Assembly (NCBI RefSeq): GCF_001315945.1
Contig: NZ_BBBG01000017.1
Coordinates: forward strand, 1-52,533
Origin: Methanogenium cariaci JCM 10550
Lineage (GTDB): Archaea; Halobacteriota; Methanomicrobia; Methanomicrobiales; Methanomicrobiaceae
Length of the DNA: 52,533 nucleotides
Direction: 5' to 3'
The position numbers were made by a program, and so were the translations under genes. Of this stretch, positions 1 to 10,691 are shown piece by piece. The first letter of the stretch is position 1, and each line of letters starts with the position of its first letter. Below the pieces are notes generated by a model, which worked only from the letters and a program-made list of their open reading frames with translations, did not search any database and was not told where the DNA came from.

Positions 1-14
1 AAAAAAAGATATGT

Positions 15-22
15 AATTATAT
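15..22 (+). promoter_or_regulatory. Possible TATA box of the DASS transporter gene
   Basis: An AATTATAT element lies about 25 bases before the ATG at 46, the usual archaeal box A distance if the transcript starts at or just before the start codon. No clear ribosome binding site precedes the ATG apart from a weak CAGGT. Window edge prevents looking for a BRE. Inference from position and composition only. Confidence 0.35.
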
Positions 23-45
23 CATACGAACGAACAATCTCAGGT

Positions 46-1580
46 ATGAAGAAGACAATCGGAAAAATCGTCGGGGTTCTGGTATTCTTTATTATCCTTC
101 TCTGGCCCATGGACCCCCCCGCCTTTTTCCCGGTGCAGGCGACCGCCGCGTCTACTATGCTTATGGTGATCTGGTGGATCACCGAAGCAATCCCTATTCA
201 GGCGACTGCTCTGCTGCCCATCGTGTTATTTCCCACCCTGGGTGTGCTGACTGCCACTGAGGCGACGGCCCCATATGCTGACAAGGTCATCTTCCTTTTC
301 ATGGGGGGGGATTCATCATTGCGATGTCCATGCAGCGCTGGGGTCTGCATGAACGGATTGCCCTTGCGATTCTTAACAAGGCGGGTTCAAATTCACGCAT
401 GCTGATCTTCGGGTTTATGGTCGCAACCGCATTTCTTTCGATGTGGATATCCAATACGGCGACCGCGATGATGATGGTCCCCATTGCCATCGCCATCATC
501 GCCACGATCCTGCCGAGAAATGACCTGAAACTGGCAGAGATGGACAAATCACAACGTGACTTTGCAGAATGTATTGTCATCTCCATCGCCTATGCACCAG
601 TATCGGCGGACTTGCGACAATCATCGGCACGCCGCCAAACGGCATATTCCTCGCACAGATGGAGACAATATTCCCGACTGCTCCAACAATAGATTTCTTT
701 ACCTGGATGAAGTTCGGGCTGCCGCTCGCCATCGTCTTCCTTCCGATTGCCTGGCTGTGGCTTACCTACGGGCCTATCGGCATATGCCGAAGAAGATCTC
801 CCACGGGCATAATATCATCCAGCAGCGGATATCAGAGCTGGGTCCGATGAGCAAGGGGGAACGCTGGACCCTGATGGTCTTTGTACTGACCGCGGTTGCC
901 TGGATTATGCGTTCTGAGAAGGACATTGGTGGACTCATCATCCCCCCCGGTATCAATACGTATATGCCGTGGTGCATGATTCCACCATTGCAATCGCAGG
1001 GGGGGCTCTTTTGCTCTTCCTGCTGCCGGTTGACCGGAAAGAGGGCGTCTATACGATGAACTGGGAGTGGGCAAAGAAGATCCCCCCCTGGGGAATTCTC
1101 ATCCTCTTCGGCGGAGGTATTGCTCTCTCAAAGGCGTTCATCGCATCGGGCCTTGCACAGGAAATCATCAACACCTTCACGATATTCCATGGTCTCCCGA
1201 TTGTAGTGGCAGTGGTTGCGGTGGCAATCATCGTCTCCTTTTTGACCGAGGTGACGTCTAATACCGCGATGGCATCGGTGATGATTCCCATCATGGCGGT
1301 GACCTCCCTTTCGATGGGTATTCATCCGTGGATACTGATGCTTACCGCAACTTTTGCCGCTTCGATGGCATTTATGCTGCCGGTGGCGACCCCCCCACCG
1401 AATGCGGTGGCCTACGGTTCCGGCTACATCACCATGCAGGATATGATGCGTTCCGGATGGGTGCTCAACTTCATCGGTATCGGTATCCTGACCGTGATGA
1501 TGTTTACCATCATCACCTGGGCCCTTGGTATCGGCCCGGATATCCCGATATGGGCACTGGAACCCGTGCTTGGTCCCTGA
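46..1580 (+). CDS. DASS/SLC13-family anion (dicarboxylate or sulfate) : sodium symporter, frame-broken
   Basis: Polytopic inner-membrane transporter of the divalent anion:Na+ symporter family, about 500 residues after reconstruction. Seen: N-terminal hydrophobic segments, WWITEAIPIQATALLP near residue 45, and two SNT signature regions, SMWISNTATAMMMVP in the first half and TEVTSNTAMASVMIP in the second, which in this family bind Na+ and the carboxylate. The reading frame changes at about 304 (run of eight G), 595, 785 and 965. The last three are not G7 tracts; each is repaired by restoring one lost G or C (for example YMPVVHDSTIAI near 965). C terminus WALEPVLGP ends at a TGA. Substrate (sulfate, succinate or similar) cannot be told from sequence. 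Likely one intact gene with consensus errors rather than a decayed one, because the order and spacing of all motifs are normal. Confidence 0.85.
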
Positions 1581-1706
1581 AAAAGAGAGCATCTTTTTTT
1601 ACCATTTTATATTTTTGCGGGTTTCTTTCCGATCCCGTGCGTATTCACCATATGACCCTGTGCCAAAGGTAGTAACATTAATAACTTACGGGTCGACGTT
1701 TTCCGT

Positions 1707-1943
1707 ATGGCACGGGAACGCTTTATAAAATCTGATCTTGATGAGGGTCTTGGTGTCGAGGGAAAGCGGCCCAACGATACAAAGGCCCGTGTTGATGAGG
1801 GGTCTGGCAGTTCCGTTCAACCAGAGAAACGGTCTGCCCCCCCTGTTGAACGGAACCAGAATCCGGAAGCAAAGACGAAAAAAGGGATGCCATTTGATCG
1901 TCTCTCGATTAAAGAACAAAATGACGCAAACATATTCCGGTAA
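1707..1943 (+). CDS. Small charged hypothetical protein
   Basis: A 78-residue frame rich in Lys, Glu, Asp and Arg (begins MARERFIKSDLDEGLGVEG) without membrane segment or recognisable motif. It opens with ATG; no convincing ribosome binding site is visible, so it would be leaderless. It sits alone between the transporter and the convergent OB-fold gene. Composition is protein-like and the run of seven C inside it keeps frame, but no family is recognised and it may be a chance frame. Confidence 0.35.
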   Translation: MARERFIKSDLDEGLGVEGKRPNDTKARVDEGSGSSVQPEKRSAPPVERNQNPEAKTKKGMPFDRLSIKEQNDANIFR

Positions 1944-1996
1944 CACGTGCCGGATTTATTGCGGTTGGATGGTAATGTCTTTTGGACATTCAACGA

Positions 1997-2326
1997 CTAT
2001 CTCTTTTTTTCTTGGTATGTCTGAACGGTGCCGGTCACACTGACCGTCTCTCCTACAACAGTTTCCGGGTCAGCCAGGGCACCGTCCGGCACAAAGACGG
2101 AGGTATTGTTTACGGTGAGGATGAGGTGGCCGCCCGTCCGGGTATTGGCCGCGGCAGTTACGGTGCCGGTGAGCACGGCAAGGTGGCCGTCCTTCAGGGT
2201 ATCCGAGAAGGGTGTTGCAAACGGTTCCTTTCCTGTGGATTCAATTAGAAATGAGATCCCCCCCGCAAGCAGTATGAGAATTCCTGCGATGAGGAGGAGG
2301 GCGGTCCGTTCCTGCGGATGGAGCAT
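1997..2326 (-). CDS. Membrane-anchored OB-fold-like protein
   Basis: About 109 residues. I start it at the ATG giving MLHPQERTALLLIAGILILL, because this begins just before the single N-terminal transmembrane anchor (residues 8-27); a longer frame upstream is AT-rich and unlike protein. The rest is a beta-rich extracytoplasmic domain with GHLAVLTGTVTAAANTRTGG, LILTVNNTSVFVPDG and VVGETVSVTGTVQTYQ, the alternating pattern of small archaeal OB-fold (tRNA-anti-like) domains. Ends at TAG. Function unknown; it is monocistronic and convergent with the preceding frame. Confidence 0.6.
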   Translation of the reverse strand: MLHPQERTALLLIAGILILLAGGISFLIESTGKEPFATPFSDTLKDGHLAVLTGTVTAAANTRTGGHLILTVNNTSVFVPDGALADPETVVGETVSVTGTVQTYQEKKR

Positions 2327-2489
2327 ACTATCTGAATGTTGCCTTCTGCTCTTGTAAATATGGCGGTAAACACATGGTGAGAGGATATGTTTATCAGGTT
2401 GATTAATTAAATTTGATTGATTTTGGAGTAACAATTCACAATTCTTTTAAACCCCCCCGGATACAGATTTCTCCAAATCAGGTGTTTTT

Positions 2490-5400
2490 GTGGTTTCCCG
2501 TATCTGCCGTTTTAGTTTACTGTGTATTTTTCTTATCGGGCTTGTCATCCTCCCCCCCGTTATGGCCACAACAGAGATTGTCACTGTGGCACGCTATGCC
2601 CCCGGGAGTAGTGAACCGGCATGTGAAGAGTCGTTCACCATTGCGTGGATGGAAAAGAATCTCCCGGTAATGGGAGATGGTACAACTCATTATTATCTGC
2701 AGGGCCCGGTCTTTGATGAATCCGAGGATCCCTGGAACCCGGATGAGGACATCAACTGTTATCCAAATAAGGACATGGGTGCTCTCCGGGGGGGCACGAA
2801 TGTGGTTGACCTCTGTGACCAGGTAGGCGGTGCCCACCGGGGGGGAGATGTGATTCTCATCCGCTCCGGTGATGGGTTCCGGAAGTCGTTTCCCTATGCG
2901 AATGTCTATACCCCGCCCTCCCGGCAGGCCCGATGGTACTTACCTGGGAACGGGACGGGCAGAAGGCGGGTGCCGGATACTATGATGGGATGCGGCTCAT
3001 TTTCTTTGCCGATACCTCGGTGAACCCGTGGGGGGGCGAGCATATCTTCGGCAACAGTGATATGCAGTCCGCACTTCCTGAGGAATACTGGCACTTCTTC
3101 CAGCCGAACCTGCCCACCACCACCGGGCTTTCCGTACAGTCGGTTTCCCGCATCGAGATCTATGAATCAGGCGGCGGACAACCCCCCCCGGTGATCCCGT
3201 CCGGCGGGAGTGACGACGGAGCGGATATATGGACACCTGCCACCGGGACCCTGACCGTGCACTCTGTTCCAACGGATGCTGCGGTAGTGATTGACGGTGC
3301 CCTGACTGAGTTTGTGACCAATGTCTCCATTCCGGATATACCGGAGGGGTATTGCGGTGTCACGGTGCAGCGTGAGGGATACAAGATCCCAGCCGAAGAA
3401 TGGGCCAGTGTGGAAGATGGATCCAATGCCACGGTCTCCTTTTCCCTGACCCCCATCCTCTCCTCCTGCACAGTCATATCTCATCCCGCGGGTGCTGCTG
3501 TTGCCGTGGACGGAGTAGACAGCGGGACCGCAGCGGGTGCCGAACCCCCCCTGACACTCATCACCGGAAACCATACCCTGACGCTCACCATGGAAGGCTA
3601 TGTGCCACTTGAAATTCCGGTACACATCACGAAAGAGGGTGAAAACCGTGCGGAATGGGGGGTTCTTGTGCCCCCCCTCTGCAGTGAGGATGATATCCCT
3701 GTGCTCTCTGCGGCCCCATGGTCTCCTTCCCGGTTCCCTGATGGTGACAGCGGCACTGGGATATCCCGGATTTATTGCCAAAGGGGGGGTGTGGCCCGGG
3801 TAGACCTGCCTGATGCAGACGGAAAGGAGATCACGTCATATCTGCTCTTTTCCCATGGTTATAACACCACCTCAGGTCTTCCTGCAGAACCACAACCCGC
3901 CCTGTCGGCCGGGGGGGGAACGGGCCTGATTCCCCGGCACCTTGCCAATGCCCCCCCCGGCCCTGCGGGTACCGTTGACCAGACCTGTGCTCTCTTCCCG
4001 TCCGTATCACGGGCAATCTCGGTCAGTGGTGCAGGAGGAACGGATGCGGTTTTTTCTCTCTGTGCAGCAGTATCCCTTTCTGCCCGCCCTGGCCCGGAAG
4101 AGTTCTCGTATGCGGTGTATGAGGGATGTGTCCCGGCAGAAGGAGATTTTCTTACTATTCCTGCAGATACTCTGCCGGTAAACGGCACCCGGACACTCAC
4201 GCTGATCTGTAGCGGAGGGGGGGAAGAGAAGACAGATGCCCCGGCGATCTCGGTGAACGGGATGCCGCTGACAGCAGAGGTCTCTCTTCCTGTGCCGGGC
4301 CTGTTGTGCATGACACTGCCCCCCCTGCCGCTGGGTGATGGTGTATACACCGTCACCGCAGCGGGCGCTTCTCCCGGATGTGTGGTGAGAGTAGCGGTTG
4401 CGACCGTGGCAGCACCGTCCGGTGCTGTTCCGGATGCAGCAGATGCGCCCGGTGACGCTGATGCCGATGCCGATGGCGGCATCTTCGCAGGCATATCCCG
4501 GTTCTTTGCTGCCCTCTTCTCTTCATCTGCATCGGAAATGTCCGCACCCGGGAATGGCACCTCCTTCCCAGTGGCAGGCAGTCTGCCGGATGCAACACCC
4601 CTCCCCGACACCCCGGCCCCGGAGATGACGGCAACACCTGCAGAGGAGAGCAGCTCGCCGGTGATGACCGGGGGGGGATACTGGTGGAGTCTGTGCCGTC
4701 AGGAGCGTGGATCAGTCTGGACGGCAAATCGACCGGGCAAAAGACCCCCGCCCTATTCGCCGGGCTCAAGGAGGGCAACCATCGCATCGGTGTCTCATCT
4801 GTACTTACCGATGACTCACGATCTGATACGGCCTGGGTCTATCCGGGGGGGCCCTTGGTTCTATCTTCTTTGACTTATCAGGCAGTCTCCCCGAGGCGAC
4901 CATACAGGTAACGAGCGGCACGGATGAACCGGTAATGTTTACCGTGAACGGAAAACTCCCGGAGCAGACAACACCTGCAGAGGTGACGATCATGGATGCC
5001 GATTCATTCGTTGCCGTCACTTCGGATGCCGGATATCAGACGTATCCCCCCTGAACTACCAGCGTGATGCCGGGACGCTCTCCCTTGTCCCGGCCGCGTC
5101 CGGGCCCTGCACTGTTGTGGTCACATCCGACCCGGCAGGTGCGGAGATCTTTATCGACGGCAGAAGAACAGGAGAGATCACGCCGTCTGAAATCTCCGGA
5201 CTCTCCACCGGTCACCACCGGGTCGCCTGTTCCCTGCCGGGTTATCAGCCGATGGCACGGGTGGTATCCGTGAATGATCTCCCGGCACTCCCGATGCGGA
5301 GGCAGGGTTTACCCTCTCGTCGTATTCAAACGGCGAGATATGCGTGACATCAGAGCCCGCGGGTGCAAAAATCTACCTCTATGATCGCTACACCGGTCTG

Positions 5401-5544
5401 GTGACCCCCCCCGCGACGATCTCCGGCCTTCCGATAGGCACCTATGCAATCGGTCTCTCATCAGAGGATGAGACCCTGATCCGCGAAGCCACCGTCCTCC
5501 CGGACACCGTGGTGACGTATGAATTCCGGTTTAAAACAGATTGA
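2490..5544 (+). CDS. Exported SUOX-like domain plus PEGA-repeat surface protein, frame-broken
   Basis: Large secreted protein, about 1010 residues. It begins with GTG preceded by AGGTG at a spacing of five, then a signal peptide (residues 1-25). Residues about 30-230 form a domain shared with the next gene: WMEKNLPVMGDGTTHYYLQGP, a VDLCDQVGG stretch, YANVYTPP and GMRLIFFADTSVNPWG; the pattern matches the sulfite-oxidase (molybdopterin-binding) fold but lacks the Mo-ligand cysteine environment. From about residue 255 come two PEGA-type beta domains (SVPTDAAVVIDG, SHPAGAAVAVDG), a long middle region, a Thr/Pro/Ala-rich linker, then three or four more PEGA units (SVPSGAWISLDGKSTGQKTP, TSDPAGAEIFIDGRRTGEIT, TSEPAGAKIYLYDRYTG). 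Frame breaks lie at about 2925, 4670, 4850, 5045 and 5300, nearly all at G or C runs. Probably a surface binding or scaffold protein; first gene of a four-gene run. Confidence 0.8.
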
Positions 5545-5558
5545 CCGGGATAAAAAAC

Positions 5559-6468
5559 ATGAACACGAGTATGATTCCCATGTATGCAAAACAGAACGGC
5601 CCTTCCGGGCCAAAGATTCTCTGCCGCCTCACCGTGGCAGTGATTGTGGCAGCACTTCTCCTCTGTGCAGGGGGGGCTGCCGCGGGACCGACGACAAACA
5701 TCACCGTGACCAAGATTGCGGCAGATACCGGTGACGTCATTGCCGAGAAGACGGTGGACTATCTCTGGATGCAGGCGAACCTGCCGGTGCAGGGCGATGG
5801 CGTCACCCATTACTACCACCAGGGTCCGGTCTTCTCCGACGATAAGGAGGTGGCCTGGGACCGCAATGAGACGACAAACTTCAAGGACCATGGGGCAGTG
5901 ATGGGCACCGATATCGCCGACCTCTGCGAGCTGGTCGGCGGTGCTGCACCGGGGGGGATGAGATCATGGTGAAGGCCGGAGATGGCTACCATGTGGAGTT
6001 CCCGTATGAAAACGTCTGTACCCCCCCGACCCCCCCGTCAGACCGATGGTCGTTACCTGGTACAATGGTGAAGACGCTGTCTCCGGAGAACGGGCCGGTG
6101 TCGGGTATCCGCCGGAGGACTACTACAGCGGCATGCGCCTCATCTTCTTTGCAGACACCTCCACCAATGCAGAGGGGGGGAAGCATATCTATGGAAACTG
6201 GGATATGCATGAGACAATGCCTGGATCGGTGCAGCACTTCTTTGATCTGATGCCATCGAACAACGGCTACACCGTGAAGCATGTGGATGAAATACGTATC
6301 TATGAAGGCGGGTTTACCGGGGAAACCTCCGCACCGGTCAAGTCCCTGCAGGCTGAAGCCGGAGAAACCGGCGCTGCAATGCCGGACACCACACCTACAC
6401 CCGCTCCGCTGGCGCTCATCGCTGCAGGATTTGCCCTTGCCCTGGTGCCGCTGCGCCGGAGGTTATGA
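5559..6468 (+). CDS. Exported SUOX-like domain protein with C-terminal membrane anchor
   Basis: About 300 residues, a shorter paralogue of the first domain of the preceding protein. Start taken at the ATG giving MNTSMIPMYAKQNG; a TTG lies 18 bases upstream in frame. Signal segment around residues 25-48 (LTVAVIVAALLLCAGG). Core: YLWMQANLPVQGDGVTHYYH, ADLCELVGG, DGYHVEFPYENV, YYSGMRLIFFADTSTN and VKHVDEIRIYE. The tail is Thr/Pro-rich and ends PTPAPLALIAAGFALALVPL followed by RRR, a sorting-signal-like anchor. Breaks at about 5955 and 6040 coincide with G/C runs. Its TGA overlaps the next ATG by four bases, so the two are translationally coupled. Ligand unknown. Confidence 0.8.
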
Positions 6469-7055
6469 TGAAGCAGCTGATTTTGGTGCTTGGTCTCTGC
6501 CTTCTGGCCGCCGCCTGCGTATGCGGCTGCACGGGGGGGACGGCTGAGACGACCGTGGCCGTTCCGGAACCCCCCCTGCCGGGGGGGAATATTACGATCA
6601 TAAACGGGGGGGATTCCGAGATGGTTTTGGACTGGGACGCGATCACGGCGATGCCCGCCTTTGAAGGGTACGGGTATGGTGTCTCCACCGTGGGAATCAA
6701 ATACGGCCCCCTATGAGGTGAAGGGTGTGCGCCTCACCGACCTCATCGCTCTTGGAGGGGGGACTTCGGGCCGGAGAACCTGACCTGGATCTCGGCGCCG
6801 GACGGCTACCTCTGGGTCTTTGACTATGAACAGGTGCAGGGTGGGGGGTTCATCACCCTCGATGACGGCCTCAAAGAAATTTCGGCACCGCCCCCCCTGA
6901 CTGTGATCATCATGTACGAGCAGGATGGTCTGCCCCCCCTGACCTACAATGATGGCGGCCCCCCCTACCGCATGGTGATCGCAACCGATACGCCTGACGT
7001 GATCACCGAAGGCAGTTCCTGGGTGAAATGGGTGGATACCATTGAAATCAAGTAG
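6465..7055 (+). CDS. SUOX-like (molybdopterin-binding fold) lipoprotein
   Basis: About 195 residues with a lipoprotein signal (LLAAACVCGC, lipidated Cys about residue 20). The body follows the oxidoreductase molybdopterin-binding pattern: YGPYEVKGVRLTDLIALGG, SAPDGYLWVFDYEQV, QDGLPPLTYNDGG, PYRMVIATDTP and VKWVDTIEI at the C terminus. The catalytic Cys that ligates Mo in sulfite oxidase is not seen, so it may be a binding or structural relative. Frame breaks at about 6708 (C4 read as C5; YGPYEV restored) and about 6757 (G run). Overlaps the four-base junction with the gene before and the start of the tungstate-binding protein after it, consistent with one operon. Confidence 0.75.
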
Positions 7056-8088
7056 TTCCCGGACATCTCCCCCCCTTCTTTTTTTGCTCATCTGTTGTTC
7101 TCTGCTGGTCATGTCCATTGTGGCGGGGTGCAGTGACGCAACGGAGAAGACGGTCGTCAATGTGGTTCCAGCGGGCAGTCTCTTGGGCCCGATGGAGACG
7201 ATGGAGGCCGAGTACGAAGCCCTGCACCCGGATATTGATATCCGGAGCGAGGGGGGGCACGGCAGTATCCAGTGTATCCGGCAGGTGACTGACCTGCATC
7301 GGGACTTTGACGTGGTCATTGTCGCAGACGAGTCGCTGATTCCCGACATGATGTACATCCCCCCCCGTGAGGACGGGAACGAAACCTATGCGGTGTCGTA
7401 CACGCCTCTGGCCCGCAATGAGATGGTCATTACCTACACCAACCTGAGCCGCTACAACGATGAGATCACTGAAGAGAATTGGATGGAAATTCTTTGCCGC
7501 CCGGATGTCCGGACGGGCATATCAAACCCGATGCTCGACGCAGCGGGTTACCGCGGTCTGATGGTGCTGCTTCTCGCGGAGAATCACTATGGCACCGAGG
7601 GACTCTTTGACACGATTGTTACCCGCAATCTTGCGCAGGAACCGGTAGTGGTGCGCAACGGCAGCGCAGCTGAGGTCATCCTCCCGGAGATGATGAAGAC
7701 GTCCGGGCCAGGGCTTGTCATCCGGGACGGCAGTGTGCATCTGCTCTCCCTTCTGGAGGCAGGCGGCATCGATTATGCCTTTGAATACCGGAGTGTGGCA
7801 GAGGAGCACAGGCTGCATGCCCTTTCCCTGCCGCCGGAAATCGATCTTAGTTCACCGGCATATGCGGACCTCTACGACGACATCAACGTGAGCCTCTGCT
7901 ACCAGCGGTTCAGTTCAATCGGCAGTGAACGGACCGGGCGGCCCATCGTGTATGGCATCACCGTGCCGACGACAGCCACCCACCCGAAAGAGGCGGAGGA
8001 GTTTGCAGCGTTTGTTCTTCAGTCGATGGCAGCTGGGTATGATACCTGGCCCCCCCGACCGTATTCTGTAACAAATATTCAATCCTGA
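7042..8088 (+). CDS. wtpA: Tungstate/molybdate ABC transporter substrate-binding lipoprotein (WtpA/ModA family)
   Basis: 348 residues, nearly intact. Starts at TTG overlapping the previous stop by 14 bases with GGTGG upstream; signal peptide with lipobox SIVAGC about residues 25-31. Body: VVPAGSLLGPMETMEAEYEA, HPDIDIRSEGGHGSIQCIRQ, FDVVIVADESLIPDMM, YTNLSRYNDEIT, then SNPMLDAAGYRGLMVLLLAE and ALSLPPEIDLSS, the order typical of group-B (WtpA) oxyanion-binding proteins. The extreme C terminus shifts frame at a C run near 8052; the alternative frame gives the family-like PPTVFCN. It should bind tungstate or molybdate outside the cell for a WtpBC-type transporter, which is not in this window. Its linkage to three SUOX-like proteins supports a Mo/W-related role for the run. 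Confidence 0.85.
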   Translation: MKSSSSRTSPPLLFLLICCSLLVMSIVAGCSDATEKTVVNVVPAGSLLGPMETMEAEYEALHPDIDIRSEGGHGSIQCIRQVTDLHRDFDVVIVADESLIPDMMYIPPREDGNETYAVSYTPLARNEMVITYTNLSRYNDEITEENWMEILCRPDVRTGISNPMLDAAGYRGLMVLLLAENHYGTEGLFDTIVTRNLAQEPVVVRNGSAAEVILPEMMKTSGPGLVIRDGSVHLLSLLEAGGIDYAFEYRSVAEEHRLHALSLPPEIDLSSPAYADLYDDINVSLCYQRFSSIGSERTGRPIVYGITVPTTATHPKEAEEFAAFVLQSMAAGYDTWPPRPYSVTNIQS

Positions 8089-8210
8089 TCCTCATCTCTT
8101 TTTTACGCGTTGATCGTTTCTCGTCACCAGTATCTCTGTGAGTCAGACCGGTAGTGATTTTGTGGATCCGGTTGCAGAAAAAAATGGAAATCAGAGAGCG
8201 TTTAAGTCCA

Positions 8211-8831
8211 TCACGGTTCTGATGCTCCGGGCACTCTCCGGGTGATGATGAAGGGCATCCCCCCCTTCCCGGTCTGAATCTCAATGGAGAAGACCGTCTC
8301 CGGGGACAGACCTTCTGCAGGATAGAGGAGAATGGTGAATATTTCACCGGGCTCGATGATGAGGTCGTTGTCCGCCTGTTCTCCCGGATTGACATGGCTC
8401 CGGGATGCCACCGTCCAGTTCGGGCGCTCCAGCGGCATGTTGCCGGAGTAGCGGAGTGCCTCGACGTGCTCTGGTGCGGATATCCTGACATCTGCGGTCT
8501 CCATGTCAACCCCCCCTCCCATCTCGCCTCCCATCAGACGCAGGGAGAGCGAGACTGCACCCATCATATCCGGATGGGTGGGGGGGCCTTCGGCCACGGT
8601 GACGCCCTCATATGGTCCGCCATTGTCGGCAAACCCGTAGACATCCCCCCCGTCAGTGATGAGTGCATCGGCGGATGCCTCAACGAACTTCGGGATGATG
8701 CCCTTATCGTGGTCCGTGGTCAGGGGTGATCCAAGCAGGAAATGGATCAGGATCACAATACCGATGACGGCGATGACACCAATCACGAGGTCTGCACCGG
8801 TGACGGCGTCTTCACGGTGGGGGGGGTTCAT
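8211..8831 (-). CDS. Archaellin / type IV pilin-like protein
   Basis: 206 residues. N terminus has a short charged leader followed by one hydrophobic helix (ADLVIGVIAVIGIVILIHF, residues 14-33), the layout of class III (prepilin peptidase) signals. The C-terminal part has the beta-rich archaellin features: NDLIIEPGEIFTILLYP near residue 155, and PFIITRRVP at the end, like the conserved tail of archaeal flagellins. Four G/C runs inside it keep frame. No archaellum assembly genes are nearby, so it may be an orphan archaellin or pilin subunit. Convergent with wtpA. Confidence 0.6.
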   Translation of the reverse strand: MNPPHREDAVTGADLVIGVIAVIGIVILIHFLLGSPLTTDHDKGIIPKFVEASADALITDGGDVYGFADNGGPYEGVTVAEGPPTHPDMMGAVSLSLRLMGGEMGGGVDMETADVRISAPEHVEALRYSGNMPLERPNWTVASRSHVNPGEQADNDLIIEPGEIFTILLYPAEGLSPETVFSIEIQTGKGGMPFIITRRVPGASEP

Positions 8832-8870
8832 AGTATCTCTTCTGTTCTGCCCTGATGTTAATATTCGTGT

Positions 8871-10580
8871 TTATCGCAGGCGGCGCCGGATACCGTAGCC
8901 GATGATGAGGAGCAGGACGACCCCCCCCGCTGCAATCGCCTGCCGGAGAGAGGTGTCATCCGTTTCTGCTGTCATGTCATCCCGTAGCGGTCGGGCGTCC
9001 TCCCAGTCTTTTGAAAATACTGCACTGAAGTAGGCACCTGCCTCCGGACTTTCGACGATGACCCCCCCTGCCTCACGGTTAAAGGAGGGGGGGGAGTTCT
9101 CGTTCCAGTTCACCGATGATATGAGCACCATGTCACCGTCCACGATGACGCCCTTGTTGTGTACCTTGTCCGGGTATCCGGAACCGATGCGGGCAAGGCG
9201 TGCCTCCATGGGCAGGTTCTCTGCTGCGGCAACGGCGTTGATGTGTGCGATCATCTCATCGTTGTCGTTCTTTCCTTCCGTATTGAACCAGTAGCTGTCG
9301 AGAATGATTCGCACGGAAACTCCCCCCCTCCGGGCGGCGTCCATTGTTGCTTCAAGGTAGGGATTGGGAGCGCCCTTTGTCCAGTTGCTGATATATGCCT
9401 GCTGTATGTCGACCGAACGCTCCGCCGTTTCGATGAGTGCCGGTATGAGAGATGCGGTGTCCGGAGCAAGGACCGGAGTCACGCGGGCATTGTCAAAGGA
9501 ACGGGTGCCGAATGTCGGTTTGTATGAGTCTCCGGTTGTCTTTTCCGGCAGGTCGCCGGTGCCGGGAAACGGTATGATATCACCCCCGGCCATGTCGGTC
9601 TCAAAGACGTCTGCAAAGTAGTCTGCCACCCGCGGGTCGGTGATAAGTACGCCCCCCACCCCCCCCGGTTTCCTGCTTTGCCTTTCTCCGGAAATCCGCT
9701 CTCTTTGAAGTTTTCCGATGTTACCAGCACGACCTTGCGGTCGGCAATGATATACTTGGCGTGGTCATAGCGGTAGCGGGCATGGGCATTGTCTGTTGTC
9801 TCCATCGTGTATACTGCGGCACCGTTGTCGCGGAGGTATGCGACCACGCCCTCCTCCTCGGTGCTGATGCCGCCGACCGGCCCGCCCTCAAGGAGGATGG
9901 TGATACTGGTGCCGTTGTTCCGTGCGGCGGCAACGTCCATGGCGATGGTCGGATCGGCGAACTCATAGACGTTGATGAGCAGTTCTGTGTCTGCAAGGTT
10001 GATGGCCTTCCGGATCATCTCCTGTGATGCATCCGGTGCCGTGAATGCCGTCCCGGAGACGCCACTGAAGGAGATGGGGGGGAAAACCGGGACTGGCCGA
10101 TCATCAGGGGGGGCGGGGGGGGTCCCAGACCTCGTCTTCATAGAAATGTACCTGCCCTCGCGGCAGACGACATCCTTTGGCCAGGTGATGCAACTGGTCT
10201 CCTGCCCGTCCTCCCGGAGAATGACTTCGTCGCCTTTGTTTGCCAGTTTCAGCGTGCCGGTGCGGATCATGTCCGGCACATCGGGTGTGGAGTCATACCA
10301 TTCATAGTCCGGGTAGTTGCCGTGCACCGTGCGATAGGCTTTTGCCCGCTGGGCTATGACCGTTCTCCCGGTGGCCCGGTCGCCGTCCGGAAACCGGGCA
10401 CTGCCCCCCCCCGTCTGATATCGAGACACCGGTGAGACGGCCCGTGCCGGTGATGACGAGGTATTCGTCGGCCTCTCCCTTGTACCAGGTATCCGGGCAG
10501 ACCTCGGTGATGGTGAATGCCGCGGTCACCGTGCCGCAGCAGAGGAGGCAGAGCATGAGTGCAACAGAGAGCGTGCGCAT
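8871..10580 (-). CDS. Exported phospholipase D-like protein with N-terminal lamin-tail-like domain, frame-broken
   Basis: About 565 residues. Signal peptide at residues 1-20; then a domain (FTITEVCPDTWYKGEADEYL, GTLKLANKGDEVILRED) matching the lamin-tail beta-sandwich often fused to archaeal PLD proteins. Two phospholipase-D HKD units follow: HAKYIIADRKVVLVTSENF in the first and VHNKGVIVDGDMVLISSVNW in the second, both with His, Lys and Asp correctly spaced, so it is probably catalytically competent on a phosphodiester. A C-terminal transmembrane helix (AAGGVVLLLIIGYGI) with RRR anchors it facing outside. Breaks at about 10405 and 9655 fall in C runs of seven or more. Substrate (lipid or nucleic acid) not deducible. 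Confidence 0.85.
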
Positions 10581-10691
10581 ATCTGAGAGATGCGCAGGGG
10601 GGGGAGAGATACTCTTTGCGGATCATATCCGTTCCGGTCTTTTGGCGAACGGCTTATGTCCCGGAATGGTGATGATGTATGAGATATACCG

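Noticed and set aside
3167..4787. Several long minus-strand open frames opposite the PEGA surface protein
   Set aside because: High GC third positions create antisense openness; their text is low-complexity and lacks any domain.
7042..8088. Reading the wtpA gene as a phosphate- or sulfate-binding protein
   Set aside because: Motif order and length fit WtpA/ModA group B better and there are no phosphate-loop motifs.
8394..8729. Open frame on the plus strand opposite the archaellin-like gene
   Set aside because: Antisense shadow; the minus-strand protein has an archaellin-like tail and signal while the plus frame has no motif.
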